DNA from: Chara braunii
Lineage: Eukaryota > Streptophyta > Charophyceae > Charales > Characeae
Direction: 5' to 3'
Assembly: GCA_003427395.1 (NCBI GenBank)
Contig: BFEA01000092.1
Span: 1,544,850-1,578,343 of the forward strand
Length of the DNA: 33,494 bases
Under the pieces are notes generated by a model. It was not told the origin of the DNA, did not search any database, and saw nothing but the letters and a program-made list of their open reading frames with translations. Below, piece by piece: positions 29,615 to 33,494 of this stretch. Within the stretch, counting starts at the first letter, position 1, and the number at the start of each line of letters is the position of its first letter. A program made the translations under genes and the position numbers.

Positions 29615-30090
29615 AAAGAGGAATGCATACAATTACGAATTTGTTTGTTGAAAGATGTAGTACAACGATTTGCAGCTCGTGTGCCCAAGACGGGAGGTAG
29701 GGGAATGGGAGGTTTGGTGCCTGCATGCACTGGGAACCAATGATATTCCAAGGCTGATAGTTAATGGCGGTTTTGGGACTGAGTTATATATTGCCGCCTA
29801 AATTCTGGCTGTTGCATAGGCAACCAATCTAGCCTTCCGGGAGTTGTGTAGCTCCATCTCCCTCCTCCTCCCACCACGGGTCATGCCGCGGCCTGATGCA
29901 ATAATCTGATGCCTGTACAAACAACCAAGTATGATGTTTAGGGGCGCTGGACCCGGTTTCCAGCAGGTGCTGCTCCCCACCAATAGATGGGGCCTCCCCG
30001 AGTGTGTTAGTGGTGTCTGCTCTTATCAGCACCTCTAGCATCACCTCGGGCTGCTTAGAAAAAAAAGAAAAAAAAAGAGGAATGCATACA
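29615..30090 (+). mobile_element. Poly-A retroposon with 17-bp target-site duplication
   Basis: AAAGAGGAATGCATACA occurs at 29615-29631 and again at 30074-30090. The 442 bp between ends in an A-rich tail (GCTTAG then A8 G A8) directly before the second copy. This is the signature of LINE-type target-primed insertion. The body shows no protein domain or sure Pol III box, so it is either a SINE or a processed copy of an unknown RNA. Confidence 0.75.
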
Positions 30091-31168
30091 CTTGATTGAC
30101 TGAACGTCGAGCTAAGAGACGATCGCAAAATAGATCCCCGTATCGCATTCTTTTGTGAGACGGACAATTTTTGTGTTCCCATGTCTTGAAGCTACTTGTG
30201 GCTGTCAGATGCTCAGTAATTGCTGTGCCCTGCTGCGGTGGGGCCACATAAATTGCCACAATCTGTCCCACATTGTCACACGGGCCTGCACAGCGCGTTT
30301 GAAAATTCCTTGTTCAAAAAAAAAAAATAATAATAATAAAAAAAAAAATGCAACTGACATTATGTAGACTCGAAGACATTGTTACTTTGGCCGCGATGTC
30401 GCAGATAGATCGTGTACCTCGTTATCAAATTGTCAAATTGTCACACATTTCTACAAACTATGGCACATTGTCCCCAAATGGTGCAAATTGTCCCACATTG
30501 TCCCACAACGGTGCACAGTGGGTTTTCCCAGCCACATTGTCATGTGCTGCACCCTTCGGGGGCCCGGCCTGCTCGATCGAAATGGCTGGCAGTGCCAGGA
30601 ACAAAACGGAAAAAGGAACTCGCATGTGCTGGCTAATTTTTCATCGGCGTGCAGCAAAAATCTGCGTAAGGACAAAAAGGCTGCAAAGTACTGGTGGTTT
30701 AAGAGTGTGCAACAGCGTGTCCTGACTGCAGACAAGTACTGCCGTCGCCACTTCCTCGTTCTTTGTTTGGTCTTTTGCTGTTCACTTGACAGTCACAGGG
30801 TTTCCGCAGAGCTCTTCTTAAGCCCATCCGCCGTCCTGCCGAATCATGGGTTCTCATGATGCTTTTTTTTTGTTTTTTTGTTCCCCCCCACCCCCCACCC
30901 AAACCACCCACACCCCCAGATGGAGATTCTGTCAGATTCTGTGGTTGAAGATGAAGGGTCCCATTCGGCACACCTAGTAAAATCCAGAAACTCGATGAGT
31001 TTTCCCAGAGAATTGCTACTCAGTCCTTTCCTATGACAGCAACTGCTGCTAAACCAATTCCACTACTTGCCCTTCCAGGATTGAACATGCATGCCGCAAA
31101 TAGTTGGGCTTCCCTCTACATACTCTTAAGAGGCCCACATGTTCCCTCTATAAAAAAAAAGTACTATT
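30091..31168. other. No gene; CACATTGTC-rich patch and A-rich tract
   Basis: The words CACATTGTC, AATTGTC and CCACA(A/T)TGTC recur about nine times at 30245-30545. An A-rich tract at about 30315-30347 could be another retroposon tail, without a target duplication that I can see. Open frames overlap and lack domains. Confidence 0.45.
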
Positions 31169-31300
31169 AAAAAAAAAAAAAAAAAAAGGTACTCTGCGCC
31201 TGTCTATTTTGGAAATGAGCATGAGATCACTTGAGCGACTGGTTCGTTTACTTCATCAATGCCACCAACGGGCAGGCATAGAGTACTTTTTTTTTTTTTT
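31169..31300. repeat. Inverted repeat ending in A and T tracts, about 132 bp
   Basis: The left arm is A19 followed by GGTACTCTGCGCCTGTC (31169-31204). The right arm is the imperfect complement (GGGCAGGCATAGAGTAC followed by T14, 31270-31300). It is a foldback or MITE-like copy, or two oppositely inserted tails. Confidence 0.6.
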
Positions 31301-31525
31301 AAGACTACGTTAATGCTGTGTTAAACCACCAGTACACAGCCCCAGCCTTGCAGCAAAACAAACTTGTTGCCACAAGGAAATCTCGGGGCTCGGGGGAGGC
31401 CAGGTAGAGCGACGGGAAAAAGAGCTTGTGGGCCCACTGGAAAAGGACGCTGGACTACAAGTCCTCGTACAGGTTTGTTTCCATATGTGAAAACAAAGGC
31501 GGGGACAAAAGAAAACTAACGATGG

Positions 31526-31560
<35 letters not shown>
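31526..31560. repeat. 35-base poly-A tract
   Basis: An uninterrupted A run followed by CCACCATC. It may be a retroposon tail; no flanking duplication was found. Confidence 0.9.
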
Positions 31561-31562
<2 letters not shown>

Positions 31563-31583
31563 ACCATCAAAAAGAAAAACAAT

Positions 31584-31659
31584 GCTGGCACCCGTTGAAA
31601 CAGGCCTGCCTCGTTTCTGGAGGCCGACAGGTCAGGCGCCTGTTTCCACGGGCACCAGC
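31584..31659. repeat. Imperfect hairpin, 22-bp arms (19 of 22 pair)
   Basis: Arms 31584-31605 and 31638-31659 share GAAACAGGC and its complement plus GCTGG and CCAGC ends. The loop is 32 bases. Confidence 0.7.
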
Positions 31660-31840
31660 TGTATCAACGGGAGACACTTGCTTACCTCTTTCTTTTGTTT
31701 GTTTTGCAGGTACACAGCTGCAGTTAAAGAAGGGCAAGCAAGCCCTGCCTGGTTGGCAGATGCAGATCCCCGTCCGACTTCCTTCTCTCTTTTTTCTTTT
31801 TTTCCTTAATGCAAACTCATGGTATCACTTTACTAAATGT

Positions 31841-32046
31841 ATCTGGCTGCAATTGCAGCCAGATGTGGTTGAATCTGATGTCAATAGGGCCAGCATGCTG
31901 TTGTGTCTTTTACCACGGAATTGGGCCGCACTTGCGGCCAGATGGATCGAGCCCGTGATGTTGCTTCGGAACTCCCTGCCACTGTACCCGCCACTGCACT
32001 CATTCGGGTGCAGAGGCTGCACTACGCCCTGCCCTGCTGGCAGGGC
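31841..32046. repeat. Cluster of four short GC-rich perfect hairpins
   Basis: The stems are GGCTGC/GCAGCC inside a 24-base palindrome at 31841-31864, GGCCGC/GCGGCC at 31924-31939, GTGCAG/CTGCAC at 32008-32022 and GCCCTGC/GCAGGGC at 32031-32046. The first two share the layout stem, four-base loop, stem, CAGATG. Confidence 0.8.
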
Positions 32047-32277
32047 AACAAGAAAAAGGGAAAAAAAGAAAAAAAGAGAAACCAAACTGCTTACCTCTTT
32101 ATCTGTTATTGCCCTGTTGTATCTGTTGCGCGGGAAAGGCCAGACACATGGGTGGGCTTGCAGGAGAGTTTCGCAGGGAGGGTGGGGGTGGGGGGGGGCG
32201 GACGAGTGAAAACAATGGCCTCTTGTTTGTACCATCTGCTGGCAGCAGGTGCAGCGCTCGATCCGAGAAAGGCCGGT

Positions 32278-32316
32278 ACCGGTACCACCCTCATTTTCCC
32301 AACTGGTGGTACCGGT
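32278..32316. repeat. 12-bp-arm hairpin
   Basis: ACCGGTACCACC (32278-32289) pairs with GGTGGTACCGGT (32305-32316) around a 15-base loop. Confidence 0.8.
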
Positions 32317-32489
32317 TGCTTCCAGGCTCGGCAAAATTGAACATTCAGGCCCTTACAGATAGCCTAGGGTGTACTTTTTTGGTTCAAGCAGCACTTCAAA
32401 CAGCTACATGGGCTGGACTGGACTATTCTCGCTGGCTATGGTCAGACGACGACGCCAGTGTCGTCGACAGTTATTGCCCGTACGGCACA

Positions 32490-32612
32490 CTGGAGGGAGG
32501 CTATCAACGTGAGGCGCTTGTGCTAGAAAGGCTCCGTGTGGATACGCTTGTGCTAGAAAGGCACACGGAGCCTTTCTAGCACAAGCACCTCACGTTGATA
32601 GCCTCCCTCCAG
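32490..32612. repeat. Long hairpin: 51-bp arms, one mismatch, 21-base loop
   Basis: Arm 32490-32540 is the reverse complement of 32562-32612 except at one position (G versus A in AAGC(G/A)CCT). The loop contains CTTGTGCTAGAAAGG, which also occurs inside the left arm, so the loop is itself a partial arm duplicate. No gene overlaps it. Confidence 0.92.
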
Positions 32613-33318
<706 letters not shown>

Positions 33319-33494
33319 CTGTCTCTCGCGCAATTGACGAGATCAGCACGTTTTCATGAACGTGTTCTATCTCCCTACCTACAGCTGGGATTGCTTTTGC
33401 ACTGGCTTTCTCATCAACATCTCTCTCTCTCTCGTGATCCTCGGAGACTTTCGCACATATATATATCGTCACAAACAGAACTGCCCGGTAAACC

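Overview
The window looks like repeat-rich nuclear DNA from a large eukaryotic genome. It contains an LTR retrotransposon, spliceosomal-type introns inside a transposon gene, CpG-rich satellites, long (CT)n tracts, poly-A retroposed sequence and an assembly gap of Ns. A green-lineage genome such as a charophyte alga is my guess from the chromovirus type and overall style; nothing here proves the species. No intact host gene, rRNA or tRNA gene was recognised.

Outer layer (1-2175 and 21390-about 26250): a degenerate Ty3/gypsy chromovirus on the + strand. Its pieces are a diverged 5' LTR and leader, a gag-poor stub with an aspartic protease, then reverse transcriptase, RNase H, integrase and a C-terminal chromodomain, then a diverged 3' LTR. 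Stops and frameshifts show it is dead.

Inner layer (2176-21389): about 19.2 kb that splits the retroelement between protease and reverse transcriptase. It is bounded by a 16-bp inverted repeat beginning GGTG and flanked by AAC on both sides. I read it as a large DNA transposon with two divergent genes. The minus-strand gene (about 10480 to 2580) reads as one very long protein: a basic low-complexity N-terminus, a ParB-like domain, a helical region, a degenerate amino-methyltransferase-like fold, a repeat-rich linker, and a C-terminal Ulp1/C48 SUMO-protease domain reached through two in-phase introns. The plus-strand gene (16917-19745) belongs to the DUF7869 family and is the likely transposase; a second unidentified ORF follows it. 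Both genes carry frameshifts and stops, so this copy is a fossil.

The centre of the transposon (10.6-16.3 kb) holds three satellite arrays built on related CGTGTTCGA-type cores, a broken secreted Cys-rich gene and a duplicated stem-loop. The same core also occurs in coding repeats of the linker.

Right flank (26.3-33.5 kb): no convincing genes. It holds (CT)n tracts, short tandem repeats, TTAA-bounded inverted-repeat sequence, a poly-A retroposon with a 17-bp target duplication, a cluster of hairpins including a pair with compensatory changes, and a near-perfect 51-bp-arm hairpin.
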